DNA from: Candidatus Gaiellasilicea maunaloa
GTDB taxonomy: Bacteria > Actinomycetota > Thermoleophilia > Gaiellales > Gaiellaceae
Reading direction: 5' to 3'
Assembly (NCBI GenBank): GCA_024330215.1
Contig: JANDLU010000015.1
Coordinates: 1-55,397, forward strand
Length of the DNA stretch: 55,397 nt
Shown: positions 25,290 to 34,045 of the stretch, piece after piece
Layout of the letters: each line of letters starts with the position of its first letter
Position numbering within the stretch: position 1 is the stretch's first letter
The notes under the pieces: model-generated
The model's database searches: none
The model's input: the letters and a program-made list of their open reading frames with translations, nothing else
What the model was told of the DNA's origin: nothing
Made by a program: the position numbers and the translations under genes

Positions 25290-26858
25290 TCAGCCCCTGT
25301 GGAAGCGGCCTCGGAGCGAGTCTAGCGCCTGCATCTCGCGGATCCCGAGTGCGCGGGCGGCCAGCAGGTAGACGATCCCGCCGACGACGAGCGCAGTCCC
25401 GAGCGATCCGAGCTGGGCGAGGAACGAGCGGCCGAGCAGCTCGTCCAGCCCCCACCAGATCCCGAAGGCGACGGCTCCCAGCGCGGCGGAGGCGATCGCC
25501 GCAAGGAGGAACGAGCGAACTGTCGCGGGCAGGTCGATCCGGCCGATCCGCCGGCGGAGTAGCACGAACAGGAGCAGCACGGCGGCGACGTTCGCGATCG
25601 AGATCGAGAGCGGGATCCCCCACGTGCCGACGCGGTAGAAGACGACGTAGAGCGCCGTGTTCAGGACGACGTTCGCAAGGGCGACGAGCGTCGGCACCCA
25701 TGGCGCCTGAAGGCTGAAGAAGCCGCGATTCAGCATCAGCATCATCCCGTTGAATGCGAGGCCAAGCGAGAACGCGGCGAGCGCGCCCGCGACCACACGG
25801 GTCTCCTCGGGCTCGAAGGCGCCCCGCTCGTAGAGGAGGCGGACGATCGGCAGCGCGAGGACGGCCGAGATCACGCTCGCCGGAAGGAGGAGGAAGTTGA
25901 TCTGGCGCAGTCCTCGCGCGACGGTGTCGCGGAAGCCCACTAGGTCGCCCCGCGTCGCATAGCGCGCGAGCGAGGGGAAGAGCACCGTCGCGACGGCGAC
26001 CGAGAACATCCCCTGCGGAAGCATGTAGACGCGGAATGCCTTGTCGATCGCGTTCGGCGAGATCGTCGGGTCGATCAGCTTCGACGCGAAGACGGTGCCG
26101 ATCACCGCGTTGACGTTGATCAGGCCGAGCCCGAGCATGACCGGGATCATCAGCTTGAAGACCTGCTTCACCGCTGGATCGCGGAGGTCGAGCGCCAGGC
26201 GGAGGCGCCCGTCGAGCCCGCGCAGCCAGGGGAGCGGTAGCAGCAGTTGGATCAGTGTGCCGACGACGATCGAGCCCGCGTAGACGTAGAGCTTGCCGCT
26301 GTCGGAGTCGGCGCGCGGCACGCCGATGATCAGGCCCGCGATGATCGCGAGGTTCCAGAAGACCGGCGTCAGCGCGGGGATCGAGAACTGCTCATAGCTG
26401 TTCAGGATCCCGGTCACGATCCCGAAGAGGCCGAGCAGGACGACGATCGGGAAGAGGATCTGCGAGAGCGTCACCGTCAGATCGTCGAAGGCGTCGGTCA
26501 GCGGCGGCATCAGGACCGGCGCCGCGAGGATGAAGAGCGCAGTCAGACCGCCGACGAGCAGGAGGAAGAGCCAGAAGACCGTCGACGCGACGCGCCACGC
26601 TCTGGCTTTCTCCCCTTTCTCGAGCAGCTCGCTGAAGACGGGGACGAAGGCCGACGAGAGAGCGGCGTCAGCAACGAGCGCCCGGATCAGGTTCGGGACC
26701 TGAAAGGCGATCGTGAAGGCGTTGATCGGACCGCGCGCGCCGAAGTAGTTCGCGGCGACGATCTCGCGGACGAGTCCGAGGAGCCGCGAGAGCCCGGTGG
26801 CGGCGGAGAAGATCGCCGTCGAGAAGGCGAGCCTGCGCGCGTTGGCTCGCTCCTCCAC
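25290..26858 (-). CDS. murJ: Lipid II flippase MurJ (MviN)
   Basis: A 522-residue polytopic protein of the MOP superfamily with about 14 helices, which flips lipid II for peptidoglycan synthesis. Family hallmarks include TGLSRLLGLVREIVAANYFGA near the N-terminus, NAFTIAFQVPNLIRALVADAALSSAFVPVF, and LLYERGAF. The start is GTG 26858. It lies directly upstream of lepA and divergently from rpsT, the promoter of which must share the 97-bp gap. Confidence 0.94.
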   Translation of the reverse strand: MEERANARRLAFSTAIFSAATGLSRLLGLVREIVAANYFGARGPINAFTIAFQVPNLIRALVADAALSSAFVPVFSELLEKGEKARAWRVASTVFWLFLLLVGGLTALFILAAPVLMPPLTDAFDDLTVTLSQILFPIVVLLGLFGIVTGILNSYEQFSIPALTPVFWNLAIIAGLIIGVPRADSDSGKLYVYAGSIVVGTLIQLLLPLPWLRGLDGRLRLALDLRDPAVKQVFKLMIPVMLGLGLINVNAVIGTVFASKLIDPTISPNAIDKAFRVYMLPQGMFSVAVATVLFPSLARYATRGDLVGFRDTVARGLRQINFLLLPASVISAVLALPIVRLLYERGAFEPEETRVVAGALAAFSLGLAFNGMMLMLNRGFFSLQAPWVPTLVALANVVLNTALYVVFYRVGTWGIPLSISIANVAAVLLLFVLLRRRIGRIDLPATVRSFLLAAIASAALGAVAFGIWWGLDELLGRSFLAQLGSLGTALVVGGIVYLLAARALGIREMQALDSLRGRFHRG

Positions 26859-26927
26859 GCGCCGAGTATAGGAATGAGCTGGGCGGCGCAGCTTCTGTTT
26901 GAAGAGACCTCTGCTAGGATCAGCGAC

Positions 26928-26944
26928 GCCCGCCTAGTGCGGGC
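26928..26944 (+). promoter_or_regulatory. Leader hairpin 11 bp upstream of rpsT
   Basis: GCCCGC (26928-26933) and GCGGGC (26939-26944) form a perfect 6-bp stem with loop CTAGT, followed by CTTTCT. It looks like a short attenuator or a translational control hairpin. Ribosomal protein S20 is autoregulated in other bacteria, but the mechanism here is inferred. A possible -10 element TAGGAT is at 26915-26920. Confidence 0.5.
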
Positions 26945-26955
26945 CTTTCTCTGAC

Positions 26956-27213
26956 ATGCCGAACATCCAGCAACAGATCAAGCGAGTCCGAATCGCCGAG
27001 CGCGAGCACGACGAGAACCTCCGCTACCGCTCGACGGTGAAGACGCTGACGCGGCGACTCGAGGCTGCTGCCGCCGACGGCGACAAGGCGACGATCGAGG
27101 CCGAGCACCTCCAGCTCGTGCGGACGATCGACAAGGCTGCCTCCCGCGGGGCGCTGCACAAGAACACGGCCGCCCGCAAGAAGGCCCGTGCAGCCCGGCT
27201 CGCCCAGCCCTAG
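26956..27213 (+). CDS. rpsT: 30S ribosomal protein S20
   Basis: An 85-residue basic, helical ribosomal protein. MPNIQQQIKRVRIAEREHDEN and KTLTRRLEAA are followed by the typical tail IDKAASRGALHKNTAARKKARAARL. It lies head-to-head with murJ and tail-to-tail with holA, sharing a CTAG stop overlap. The rpsT-holA pairing is widespread. Confidence 0.95.
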   Translation: MPNIQQQIKRVRIAEREHDENLRYRSTVKTLTRRLEAAAADGDKATIEAEHLQLVRTIDKAASRGALHKNTAARKKARAARLAQP

Positions 27214-28202
27214 CCGAGGTCGACGAGGGCGCGCTGGAGCTCGAGATCGGCTGCTAGACGGCTCTTGCCCTTCAGCGCCAGGTCGAGCTCCGCCAATCTG
27301 ACGACTGCGTCTCGAAGCTCGTCCTCGGAGAAGTTCTGGGCCTGGCCGAAGAGCTTCTCGGCGTAGAACGGATGCAGCTTCAGCCGTCCGGCAGCGTCGC
27401 GTGGCCGGACGCCCTCGGCGCCGAGCTTCTGACACTGGCGGACGCGACTGACGTGATTCCCGAGCGCGCCCGCAAGCCTCGGCGCGAGGTCGCGCCGCGG
27501 CTTTCCCTCCCGCTCGAAGATGGCTTCGCTCGCCTCGAGCGTTCGACCCGTGTCGCGACGGCCCCAGGCATCGGTGAGCATGAAGCTCGGCGTCTCGGCG
27601 ACGGCGGCGACGAGCAGCTCGACCTCCGGTTCCCCGATCGGCTCTCCTCCCGCCCACGTCGCGAGCTTGTCGACCTCGCTGGCGAGCTGCTGGAGATCGT
27701 CGCCGACGAGCTGAACGAGCGCGGCACAGGCTTCCGGCTCGACCCGCGCGCCCCGTGCGGCGAACTGCTGCGAGACCCACGCCGCGGTACTCTTCTTCGG
27801 CACCGAGTAGTCCAGTACGGTTCCGGCCTTCGCGCAAGCCTTGCGCAGCGCGGCGTCCTTCTTCAGCTCCTCCGCAACCAGCGCGAGGGTGGTCGTCGGC
27901 GCGGGCGAGGCAAGATAGTCCTCGACCGCCTTGACGTCGGCGATCTTCCAGCCCCTCGACAGTCGGCCCTCGTTCCCGCGGAGGCCGTCGACGTGCTCCA
28001 CGACGACGAGGCGCGCATCGCCGAAGAGGCTGCCCGCATTGCAGATCGCCGCGACCTCGGTGCCGGGCAGTTCCTGCGCCGTCGTCAGCTCGACCGACTC
28101 GGGCACGAAGTGCCGGCGAAGCCGCTGTAGAGCGACTTCGATCTTCGGCCGATCGCTTCCGGTGAGCAGGTAGACGGGCTTGAGCTCGGACGCGTCGGCC
28201 AC
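27210..28202 (-). CDS. holA: DNA polymerase III subunit delta
   Basis: A 330-residue AAA+-like clamp-loader subunit. The N-terminus KPVYLLTGSDRPKIEVALQRLR matches the family, which lacks a working Walker A. LVVVEHVDGL, WVSQQFAARGARV and ALVQLVGDDLQQLASEVDKLA, then LHPFYAEKLFGQA near the C-terminus, are typical. It starts at GTG 28202, 9 bp after comEC, as in the widespread comEA-comEC-holA order. Confidence 0.93.
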   Translation of the reverse strand: MADASELKPVYLLTGSDRPKIEVALQRLRRHFVPESVELTTAQELPGTEVAAICNAGSLFGDARLVVVEHVDGLRGNEGRLSRGWKIADVKAVEDYLASPAPTTTLALVAEELKKDAALRKACAKAGTVLDYSVPKKSTAAWVSQQFAARGARVEPEACAALVQLVGDDLQQLASEVDKLATWAGGEPIGEPEVELLVAAVAETPSFMLTDAWGRRDTGRTLEASEAIFEREGKPRRDLAPRLAGALGNHVSRVRQCQKLGAEGVRPRDAAGRLKLHPFYAEKLFGQAQNFSEDELRDAVVRLAELDLALKGKSRLAADLELQRALVDLG

Positions 28203-28211
28203 GGCTCCACA

Positions 28212-30473
28212 CTAACGATCGGATCGCACCCAGACGCGAGCGCCGTCGGACTCCACGACGACGCGTCCGTCCCGGTCGGTGCGCTGGAGACGAAGGCCAG
28301 GAATGGTCGCGAGCGCAGCGATCGTCTCCGCTCGTGGATGGCCGTAGCGATTGCCGCGACCGCAGGAGATCACCGCAATCGCCGGGCGCAACTCGCTCAG
28401 CTCGGCCTCGAGCCCGGGGTCCTCGGAACCGTGGTGCGCGACCTTGAGGATCTCGACCTGCTGCCCGTGGAGCGGCGCGGTGACGTCGGTCTCGGCGTCT
28501 GCGCTCAGGAGCGCGTCGACCTCGCCGTAGCTCGCGAGGAGCACGACCGTGCGCCGGTTGGGATCGTCGCTCGGCAGCCCGGGGCCATCCGGCCAGAGAA
28601 CGCGGATCCGGAGACCACCGAGCCCCCAGGATGCGCCGGCACGGGCTTCCACGACTGGGATCCGCCGCTCTGCGGCGACGGCGAGGGCGCGCGTCCGGTA
28701 CGGGCTCTCGCTCGCGATTCTCGGATCGAGCACGCGCTCCACCGTCACGCGACGCAGGATCTGCTCCGCGCCGCCCGTGTGATCGCGTTGGCCGTCCGTC
28801 AGCACGAGCGCCGCGAGCCGCCGTACGCCGAGCTCGCGAAGCTGCCGGTCGACCTTCGCCTCCGGCGGACCCTGATCGACCAGGATCGCTCCCTCCGGGA
28901 CCTGGACGAGGATCGAGTCGCCCTGACCGACGTCGAGAACGGTGATCCGCAGTCCCTCGGGAGGTGGGAGCGAGCGAGCCGGCCAGAGCTGCCAGAGGAG
29001 AAGCGCAGGCAGCCCGGCCGCGATGCACGTCAGCGCCAGCGGACGCCGCCAGGGCGGGAGTCTCCGCAGGAGCAGGATGCCGGCTGGAATGACGAGCAGC
29101 CCCGCGACGGCGAGGCCCGAGCTCGTCTGCGCCAGCGGCAGACCGGCCACGACACGGGCACACGCAGCGATGTAGGCGGCCAGCCAGCCGTTCAACCAGG
29201 CAAGGGCCAGCGACGCGGACGGCACGACCGGCTCGAGCAAGGTTCCGAGGAGAGCGATCCCGAGCAGGGGGCCGATCGCCAGCGTGACGAGCGCGTTCGC
29301 GAGCAACGAATACACCTGGATGGAGCCGAACTGGAGCCAGAGGATCGGCGCGGTCGCCACGCCACACGCAACCGAGATCGCGAGCGCCTCCCGCAGCCAG
29401 CGGGGTAGCGGATAGCCCTCCAGGGTGGACGAGAGCCGCGGCACGAGCAGGAAAATGGCGGCAACGGCTGCGAACGAGAGTTGAAAACCCGGCTCGAAGA
29501 CTGTCGCGGGCGTCCAGGCGAGCAGGATCGCGGCGCCGATCGCGAGGAAGTGCCAGCGGTCGCGTGGGCGCGACACGAGCCACGCGAGCGAGGCGAGGAT
29601 GCCAGCAACGCCGGCGCGAACGACCGACGGCTGCCAGCCGACCGCGAGCACGTACGCGACGATCGCTCCGATCGCCGCAGCCTCGGCAGGAAGCCGCGCG
29701 ATCCCAAGGAGCCACCCGAGCACCAGCACGGCGCCGGCCAGGAACGCGACGTTCTGACCGGAGACGGCCAGCAGGTGATAGAGGCCCGCGGCCTTGAAGC
29801 TGTCCTGGAGCTCCTTGGAGAGCCCCTCGTCCTCGCCCAGCACGATTCCGGCGAGCACCGCGCGCCGCTCTCCTTCGAGTCCGGGCGCGATCGAGCGGGC
29901 CACGTGTTCGCGAAGCCGGTCGGAGAGCCCGCCGATTCCACCGCGGCGGTCGACGACCCGCCAGTCTCGCCCGCGAAGGATCACGTGCACGCCGCGGCGC
30001 GCAAGCCAGCCGCGCTCGTCGAAACCTTCCTCCGAGGCACGCGGTGCGACGATCGTCGCCCGCAGGGCGAGGATGGCTCCCTGTGGCGGTGAGCGACCCA
30101 GCGGTAGTTCGAGCAGCACCGGCTCGTCGACGCGCGCGTCGACGAAGCGGCGTGCATCGGCCGGGACGCGGAGCGCGAACGTCGCTCGCCGCGCAGGACC
30201 GGTCACGACGAGTTCGGCCGTGCCGGTACGGCCGACCTGCGAAGCGAGGAGGCTCCGATCGAGGGCGTCGAGGCGTATGCTCCCCCACCCCCAACCGGCC
30301 ACGGCAAGTGCCAGGGCGAGCGCCGGCAGACGAGCGCTCGGTACCGCCAGGGACGTCGCGAGGAGCAACAGCGCGACGACCAGAACGGCGCTGGGCAGCC
30401 AGAGCGCATTCGAGAGCACGAGCCCGAGGCAGGCTGCGACGACGAGCAGTGTCGGCCAGGCCCGCTCGATCAA
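28212..30473 (-). CDS. comEC: ComEC/Rec2 DNA-uptake channel with altered MBL active site
   Basis: A 753-residue membrane protein: an N-terminal OB-like region (residues 70-170), the competence membrane domain with YHLLAVSGQNVAFLAG, then a C-terminal metallo-beta-lactamase-like domain (GQGDSILVQVPEGAILVDQG). The metal site normally reading HxHxDH is TDGQRDH here, losing the first two His, although LKVAHHGSED is kept. Nuclease activity of the domain is therefore doubtful. TTG 30473 overlaps the comEA stop (TTGA). It should pass single-stranded DNA into the cytoplasm. Confidence 0.92.
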   Translation of the reverse strand: MIERAWPTLLVVAACLGLVLSNALWLPSAVLVVALLLLATSLAVPSARLPALALALAVAGWGWGSIRLDALDRSLLASQVGRTGTAELVVTGPARRATFALRVPADARRFVDARVDEPVLLELPLGRSPPQGAILALRATIVAPRASEEGFDERGWLARRGVHVILRGRDWRVVDRRGGIGGLSDRLREHVARSIAPGLEGERRAVLAGIVLGEDEGLSKELQDSFKAAGLYHLLAVSGQNVAFLAGAVLVLGWLLGIARLPAEAAAIGAIVAYVLAVGWQPSVVRAGVAGILASLAWLVSRPRDRWHFLAIGAAILLAWTPATVFEPGFQLSFAAVAAIFLLVPRLSSTLEGYPLPRWLREALAISVACGVATAPILWLQFGSIQVYSLLANALVTLAIGPLLGIALLGTLLEPVVPSASLALAWLNGWLAAYIAACARVVAGLPLAQTSSGLAVAGLLVIPAGILLLRRLPPWRRPLALTCIAAGLPALLLWQLWPARSLPPPEGLRITVLDVGQGDSILVQVPEGAILVDQGPPEAKVDRQLRELGVRRLAALVLTDGQRDHTGGAEQILRRVTVERVLDPRIASESPYRTRALAVAAERRIPVVEARAGASWGLGGLRIRVLWPDGPGLPSDDPNRRTVVLLASYGEVDALLSADAETDVTAPLHGQQVEILKVAHHGSEDPGLEAELSELRPAIAVISCGRGNRYGHPRAETIAALATIPGLRLQRTDRDGRVVVESDGARVWVRSDR

Positions 30474-31048
30474 GGTCCCACCAGCTCGCGCAACTGGTCG
30501 ATCCGCACGGGACCGATGCCGGGGATCGCATCCAGATCGTCGACCGATCTGAACCCGCCGTTCGCGGCTCGGTAGTCGACGATCTTCTGCGCGGTCACGG
30601 GACCGACGCCCGGCAGCTCGTCGAGGTCGTCGAGGGTCGCCGCGTTCAGGCTGACGCGACCTGCCGCCCCCGCCGCCGTCCCCGCCACCGCCCCCGCCAC
30701 ACCGGCGACCCGACTCGGTATCAGAACCTGCATCCCGTCGGCGAGCGGTGCGGCGAGGTTTACGGCCGCGGTGTCGGCCGACGTCGTCGCTCCGCCCGCA
30801 CGGGCGACGGCGTCGGCGACTCTGGTGCCTTCCTTCAGTCGATAGAGCCCGGGCTGCGACACTGCGCCGGTCACATGCACGACGAGCCTCGTGACGGCGG
30901 CAGGGGATCGAGTGGCGACGAGCGCCTCAACAGGCTCTTCGGTGGACGATCCGGCCCCCGCCAGCGTTCGGCCCGCAACGGCGAGGAGCGCGAGCAACCC
31001 GACCGCGAGCACGAGGGCATGGCTTCGCGTGAGGGGCAGGGAGGGCAT
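30470..31048 (-). CDS. comEA: ComEA-type DNA-binding competence protein
   Basis: A 192-residue protein with an N-terminal membrane anchor (ALVLAVGLLALLAVAGRTLA), an SLBB domain (residues 53-110: VVHVTGAVSQPGLYRL), an Ala/Gly-rich linker encoded by repeated GCCCCCGCC-like units, and a C-terminal double helix-hairpin-helix domain (LNAATLDDLDELPGVGPVTAQKI). It binds incoming DNA outside the membrane and hands it to ComEC, which is translationally coupled to it. Confidence 0.93.
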   Translation of the reverse strand: MPSLPLTRSHALVLAVGLLALLAVAGRTLAGAGSSTEEPVEALVATRSPAAVTRLVVHVTGAVSQPGLYRLKEGTRVADAVARAGGATTSADTAAVNLAAPLADGMQVLIPSRVAGVAGAVAGTAAGAAGRVSLNAATLDDLDELPGVGPVTAQKIVDYRAANGGFRSVDDLDAIPGIGPVRIDQLRELVGP

Positions 31049-31067
31049 GGAGTGAGCCTTCCTGCAG

Positions 31068-31109
31068 AACTGTCACGGCTGTGTCACGGAAGTGAGCCAA
31101 CTTCGTGAC
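31068..31109 (+). repeat. 42-bp intergenic repeat, copy 2
   Basis: This block lies in the divergent gap between comEA and the small secreted protein and contains GTCACGGCTGTGTCACGG and CTTCGTGAC. It aligns without gaps to the blocks at 23434 and 35954. Its end touches the first possible start codon (GTG 31105) of the downstream gene. Confidence 0.55.
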
Positions 31110-31128
31110 GATCCGCGATCATGCCGGT

Positions 31129-31494
31129 GTGCGCGCACTGGTCTCGCTGCTCTTTGCCGCCGTAGCGCTCGCGGCGCCCGCGTCCGCCGCAGAGACGTCG
31201 AGCGGGATCCGCGGACTCGTCCTTCGCGGCCCGACCCAGCCGGTCTGCACCATCGGCACACCGTGCGAGGAGCCGGCCGCGCGCGAGCTGCTCTCGGTCA
31301 CCCGCGGCGGCCGGATCGTCGCTCGGATTCGAACCGGGAGCGACGGCCGCTTCCGAGTCTCGCTCGCTCCCGGCCGGTACACGGTTGCCACGACCGCAAG
31401 CGGCTTCGGCCGGAGCGCGTCACCCGTCTTCGTGCTCGTCCGCAGCGGCCGCTATGCACGCGTCACTCTGCGAATCGACACCGGGATCCGCTAG
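31129..31494 (+). CDS. Small secreted protein with carboxypeptidase-regulatory-like domain
   Basis: About 121 residues from GTG 31129, giving the signal peptide VRALVSLLFAAVALAAPASA. A GTG at 31105 would add eight residues and weaken the signal. The mature part has a beta-sandwich pattern, GIRGLVLRGPTQPVC...EEPAARELLSV, TGSDGRFRVSLAPGRYTVATT, seen in CarboxypepD_reg-like domains. Two Cys may form a disulfide. Function unknown. Its stop shares CTAG with leuS. Confidence 0.7.
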   Translation: MRALVSLLFAAVALAAPASAAETSSGIRGLVLRGPTQPVCTIGTPCEEPAARELLSVTRGGRIVARIRTGSDGRFRVSLAPGRYTVATTASGFGRSASPVFVLVRSGRYARVTLRIDTGIR

Positions 31495-33926
31495 ACGACA
31501 ACGATGTTCACGAGCTTCCCGGGCACCGGGATCCTCTGCTGAACTGTCTTGCCATCGATGTGAGCGAGTGCCTTCGGAGACTCCAGCGCACGCTCGATCA
31601 TTTCCTGCTCCGAGATGGAGGACGGCACTACGAGTCGGTCACGCAGCCTCCCGTTCACGAGAACTGCCATCTCAAAGGTCTCGCGCTCGAGCATCGCCGG
31701 ATCGGCCGCGGGCCAGGGCTCCTCCCAAAGGCGCTCGCGACCGAGCACCTCCCACAGCTCCTCGGCCACATGCGGCGCGTACGGCTGGATCAGCGAGACG
31801 GCTGTCTCGGCGGCGAAGCGCGCATCGGGCCCGGTGCGGTCGCGCGAGAGCTCGTTCACGAGCTCCATCACCGCTGAGATCGCCGTGTTGAACGCAAAGC
31901 GGCGCCCGATGTCGTCGGTCGCCTTCGCGATCGTCTCGTGGGCCTTGCGCGCGAGCGGCCCACCCGCCGGCTCCCCGTGCGGTGCGCCCTCCGCGACATC
32001 GTTGACGACCCGCCAGAGTCGCCGTACGAACCGCGCCATCCCGTCCGCCGCCTCCTCGGTCCACTCCATGTCCTGGTCGGCCGGGCCGAGGAAGAGGATG
32101 CAGAGACGGACCGCGTCGGCCCCGTAGCGCTCGACGAACTCGTCGGGGCCGACGAACGCGCCCGAGCGCTTCGAGATCTTCGTCTTCCCGATCGTGACCC
32201 AGCCGTTCGAGTAGAAGCTCGCGAACGGCTCGCGGAAGCCGACGAGGCCGAGGTCGTTCAGAACCTTGACCCAGAAGCGCGCGTAGATCATGTGCATCGT
32301 CGCGTGGTCGACGCCCCCGATATAGAGGTCGACCGGGTTCCAGTAGTCGACGAGGCCCCGATCGAACGGCGCCGTGTCGTTCTCCGCGTCGCAGTAGCGC
32401 AGGAAGTACCACGACGAGTCGACGAACGTATCCATCGTCTCGGTCTCGCGACGCGCAGGCCCCCCGCAGGCCGGACACGCGACGTTCACCCACTCCTCCG
32501 CCTGCGCGAGCGGCGGCCGGCCTCGCGGCTTGTAGTCGTCGACCTCGGGAAGGACGACCGGCAGCTCGCGGTCCGGAATCGGGACGATCCCGCAGTCGTC
32601 GCAGTAGACGACCGGGATCGGGCAACCCCAGTACCGCTGTCGCGAGAAGCCCCAGTCACGAAGCCGGAAGTTGACCGCGAAGCGGCCGCTCCCGTCGCGC
32701 TCGAGCCGCTCGACGAGCCTCCGACCGCCCTCGGGCGCGGCCAGCCCGTCGACCTCGCCGGAGTTGACGAGCACCTCGCTCTCCGTGTGCTCGGTGTACG
32801 GCTCCGTCTCGTCGACGTCGCGGTCGACGGGCTTCACGACCTGCCGGATCGGGAGGTCGAAGGCGCGGGCGAAATCGAAGTCGCGACGGTCGTGGGCCGG
32901 CACCGCCATGATCGCGCCGGTTCCGTAGTCGGTCAGGACGTAGTCGGCGACGTAGACCGGGATGCGCTCGTCGTTGACGGGATTGATCGCATGGAGGCCG
33001 GTGAAGACGCCCGTCTTCTCGACGGCCGCGGCGCGCTCTGCCGTCTTCTTCGCGGCCGCCCGCCGGACGTACTCCCGGACCTCCTCCGAGTCGATCCGGG
33101 CGACGAGCTCGTGCTCCGGCGCGAGCACGAAGAACGTGGCGCCGTAGAGCGTGTCGGGCCGCGTCGTGAAGACGGGAACGTCCTCTTCCCACTCGGCGAT
33201 CCGGAAGCCGACCTCGGCCCCCTCGGAGCGGCCGATCCAGTTGCGCTGCCGCGCCTTGATCGATTCGGGCCAGTCCACCGTCTCCAGGTCGTCGAGGAGC
33301 GCCTGCGCGTAGTCGGTGATCCGGAAGAACCACTGCTCCATCAGGCGCGACTCGACCTGGGTGCCGCAGCGCTCGCAGCTCCCGTCCGCCAACACCTGCT
33401 CGTTCGCGACGACCGTCTGGTCGTTCGGACACCACTTGACGGGTGCACCCCTCCGGTACGCCAGCCCGCGCTCGAGGAAGCGCAGGAACTGCCACTGCTG
33501 CCAGCGGTAGTACGCAGGCTCGTGCGTGGAGAGCTCGCGCGACCAGTCGATCCACCAGCCGATCCGACGCATCGAACGGCGGATCGCCTCGATGTTCCGC
33601 TCCGTGATCTCGCGCGGATGCCCGCCCGCGCGGATCGCGGCGTTCTCGGCGGGAAGGCCGAACGCGTCGAAGCCCATCGGGTGCAGGACGCGGAAGCCGT
33701 TGCGGCGCCGGAAGTGCGTCGCGACGTCTCCGATCGTGAAGGGGAGCATGTGCCCCATGTGGAGACTTCCCGAGGGATACGGCAGCTGCTCGAGCACGTA
33801 GCTCTTCGGCGTCGGATCGCCGGAGCTCTCGGGATTGGCCACGGCGGAGGCGCGCTCGTCCTCCCAGACGCGCTGCCACTTCGCCTCGATCGCCTTCGGG
33901 TCGTATCGCTCGGTCTGCTCTGTCAT
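31491..33926 (-). CDS. leuS: Leucyl-tRNA synthetase
   Basis: An 811-residue class I synthetase. The HIGH motif is seen as PSGSLHMGHM, the KMSKS motif as KISKRSG, and the zinc-type segment as CERCG. The editing domain contains TRPDTLYGATF and GTGAIMAVPAHD. Start at ATG 33926 (MTEQTERYDPKAIEAKWQ) rather than an upstream codon, because upstream lies a terminator hairpin in the leader. The neighbour lysA diverges. Regulation by transcription attenuation is likely. Confidence 0.96.
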   Translation of the reverse strand: MTEQTERYDPKAIEAKWQRVWEDERASAVANPESSGDPTPKSYVLEQLPYPSGSLHMGHMLPFTIGDVATHFRRRNGFRVLHPMGFDAFGLPAENAAIRAGGHPREITERNIEAIRRSMRRIGWWIDWSRELSTHEPAYYRWQQWQFLRFLERGLAYRRGAPVKWCPNDQTVVANEQVLADGSCERCGTQVESRLMEQWFFRITDYAQALLDDLETVDWPESIKARQRNWIGRSEGAEVGFRIAEWEEDVPVFTTRPDTLYGATFFVLAPEHELVARIDSEEVREYVRRAAAKKTAERAAAVEKTGVFTGLHAINPVNDERIPVYVADYVLTDYGTGAIMAVPAHDRRDFDFARAFDLPIRQVVKPVDRDVDETEPYTEHTESEVLVNSGEVDGLAAPEGGRRLVERLERDGSGRFAVNFRLRDWGFSRQRYWGCPIPVVYCDDCGIVPIPDRELPVVLPEVDDYKPRGRPPLAQAEEWVNVACPACGGPARRETETMDTFVDSSWYFLRYCDAENDTAPFDRGLVDYWNPVDLYIGGVDHATMHMIYARFWVKVLNDLGLVGFREPFASFYSNGWVTIGKTKISKRSGAFVGPDEFVERYGADAVRLCILFLGPADQDMEWTEEAADGMARFVRRLWRVVNDVAEGAPHGEPAGGPLARKAHETIAKATDDIGRRFAFNTAISAVMELVNELSRDRTGPDARFAAETAVSLIQPYAPHVAEELWEVLGRERLWEEPWPAADPAMLERETFEMAVLVNGRLRDRLVVPSSISEQEMIERALESPKALAHIDGKTVQQRIPVPGKLVNIVVV

Positions 33927-33951
33927 CTCGATCGCACTCGTCTCGGGGTAC

Positions 33952-33975
33952 AAAAAAGCCTCTCCTGAGAGAGGC
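33952..33975 (-). terminator. Intrinsic terminator in the leuS leader (attenuator)
   Basis: On the minus strand GCCTCTC-TCAG-GAGAGGC is followed at once by six T. It lies 25 bp before the leuS ATG. No minus-strand gene lies upstream (lysA is divergent), so it can only act on leuS transcripts. This is the structure expected for attenuation. Confidence 0.75.
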
Positions 33976-33979
33976 CGGG

Positions 33980-34012
33980 GGAAGCTGTCGCGGCGGGGCC
34001 GCGTTCGCTTCC
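33980..34012 (-). promoter_or_regulatory. Structured hairpin preceding the leuS attenuator
   Basis: On the minus strand GGAAGC/GCTTCC (6 bp) encloses a GAA/ACA internal loop, then CGCGGC/GCCGCG (6 bp) with loop CCC. The stem is perfectly complementary outside the loop. It could sense a ligand, uncharged tRNA or a leader peptide. No T-box consensus (TGGNACCGCG) is found, only a partial GAACGCGG. Confidence 0.55.
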
Positions 34013-34045
34013 TGCTCTATCGAAGAAGCTGCTTCACTGGCTCGC

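Noticed and set aside
26920-30531. About 1200-codon minus-strand open frame over rpsT, holA and comEC
   Set aside because: It is out of frame with well-recognised holA and comEC and is low complexity; purely a composition artefact.
30660-30715. CRISPR-like or minisatellite repeat in comEA
   Set aside because: The GCCCCCGCC units are short, imperfect and encode the Ala/Gly linker; they are simple coding repeats.
33980-34012. T-box riboswitch upstream of leuS
   Set aside because: The conserved TGGNACCGCG sequence is absent, and the space between lysA and leuS is too small for a stem I with specifier loop unless transcription starts inside lysA.
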